NCBI GenBank assembly: GCA_963841995.1 | Contig: CAWJEX010000019.1 | Location: forward strand, 62,001-126,000 | Direction: 5' to 3' | Length of the DNA stretch: 64,000 nucleotides | Source: DATDPM01 sp963841995 | GTDB taxonomy: Bacteria > Pseudomonadota > Alphaproteobacteria > DATDPM01 | Shown: positions 63,400-64,000 of the stretch, piece after piece | Numbering within the stretch: the stretch's first letter is position 1 | Layout: every line of letters begins with the position of its first letter | Made by a program: the position numbers and the translations under genes | Notes under the pieces: generated by a model | What the model was told of the DNA's origin: nothing | Database searches by the model: none | Seen by the model: the letters and a program-made list of their open reading frames with translations, nothing else

Positions 63400-64000
63400 G
63401 TGCTCATAAAGCCGGACATCGAAGGTTCTATTTGGCCTGCTGTCGTCACAGGGCAGACCGCGACGCTCGCGTCTCTAATGTTCCAGCTGGAGAAATCCCA
63501 GTTCTATCCGCCGGATCTGCTATTTGCACATCAGCGCGAGCAGCTCAAAGCCGTGTTCGCGCATGCTCACCAGAACGTTCCCTTCTATACCGAGCGTTTT
63601 GCCAAGGCGGGTTTCGATCCGCGCGGCGACATTACGCCGGAAACCATTCGCGGCCTGCCTGTTCTGACCCGAATCGAATTTCAGCAGGGCGGCACCGGCA
63701 CGGCAGCGACGCGCTTTCCTCCGGGACACGGCAAGGCCTTCCAAATCCGCACCTCCGGCACGACCGGCCGACCGGTCGTGTTGTCGAAGACGCCGTTTTC
63801 CCAGCTGATCTGGTCCGCGACGGAGATTCGCGGGCATTTGTGGCACCGACGCGACGTTCGCGGAAAACTTGCCATCATCCGCTGGATGGAGAAGCCGAAG
63901 GCGATGGCGCCGGCCGGTTCGAGGGCGAACAGCTGGGGCCCTCCTGCCGCCCTATTTTTTCCCGCGACCGGTCCCCTGGTTCTCCTCAACATCGCGAGCA
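63400..64000 (+). CDS. PaaK/CapK-like adenylate-forming enzyme, 3' end outside window
   Basis: Open from GTG 63400 to the window edge: 200 residues. It begins LIKPDIEGSIWPAVV, has the PaaK-like FAHAHQNVPFYTERFAKAGF and the AMP-binding loop RTSGTTGRPVVLSKT (about residue 125). This resembles phenylacetate-CoA ligase-like and CapK-like proteins. GAGG lies 5 bp before the GTG. The pairing with a P450 suggests a degradative or secondary-metabolite locus continuing to the right. Confidence 0.75.
   Translation, partial: MLIKPDIEGSIWPAVVTGQTATLASLMFQLEKSQFYPPDLLFAHQREQLKAVFAHAHQNVPFYTERFAKAGFDPRGDITPETIRGLPVLTRIEFQQGGTGTAATRFPPGHGKAFQIRTSGTTGRPVVLSKTPFSQLIWSATEIRGHLWHRRDVRGKLAIIRWMEKPKAMAPAGSRANSWGPPAALFFPATGPLVLLNIAS

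Overview
The window is a chromosomal stretch of a high-GC (about 60 percent) alphaproteobacterium. That placement rests on several lineage markers: a DUF1476/F1-ATPase zeta-type inhibitor, a phasin, SfsA, a CbpM-type DnaJ modulator, and the purB ... purC-purS-purQ-purL-bolA-grxD ... rpsD neighbourhood. No rRNA operon, prophage or CRISPR array is visible.

Regions. 1-6.4 kb is a queuosine locus: tgt (5' end missing) and queF on +, queC-queE-queD as a minus-strand operon, and queG divergent from it; only queA and the GTP cyclohydrolase are not seen. A broken hybrid histidine kinase sits inside it. 6.4-23.4 kb is a looser accessory region: M48 protease, proline iminopeptidase, a long non-coding stretch with an attenuator-like structure, phasin, an orphan FliD-like protein, a MarR regulator with a palindromic operator, a secreted EF-hand protein, MsrA, LysR regulators, a frameshifted aquaporin, an 823-bp IS with identifiable ends, a TPR glycosyltransferase, tRNA-Leu(UAA), BluB and a CinA-like protein. 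23.5-31 kb holds a frameshifted radical SAM gene, sfsA, map, radC, a JmjC oxygenase, arfB, a small metalloprotein, cbpM and cbpA. 31-43 kb has the ybbP-ybbA/tesA block, a PP2C phosphatase and the purine genes. 43-61 kb is a minus-strand housekeeping block: dodecin, rpsD, trmJ, cimA, cysS, gltX, nadE, pncB, class II DAHP synthase, gor, gabD, PEBP, glmS, glmU. 61-64 kb carries gph, a cytochrome P450 pseudogene and the start of a PaaK-like adenylate-forming enzyme.

Two cross-cutting patterns stand out. First, short tandem duplications (period 11-23 bp) occur at many gene edges and repeatedly copy the start or stop codon. Before sfsA this makes a chain of four five-codon micro-ORFs, each overlapping the next start by ATGA; similar stop-start chains precede trmJ and bluB. 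Second, single-base frameshifts hit about ten accessory genes while the long housekeeping genes are open; many lie in homopolymers, so real decay and assembly error both remain possible.

Likely co-transcribed groups are queC-queE-queD, ybbA-ybbP, purC-purS-purQ-purL-bolA-grxD, and a long minus-strand chain from the DAHP synthase through pncB, nadE, gltX, cysS, cimA and trmJ, whose genes mostly overlap by ATGA or lie within 60 bp.
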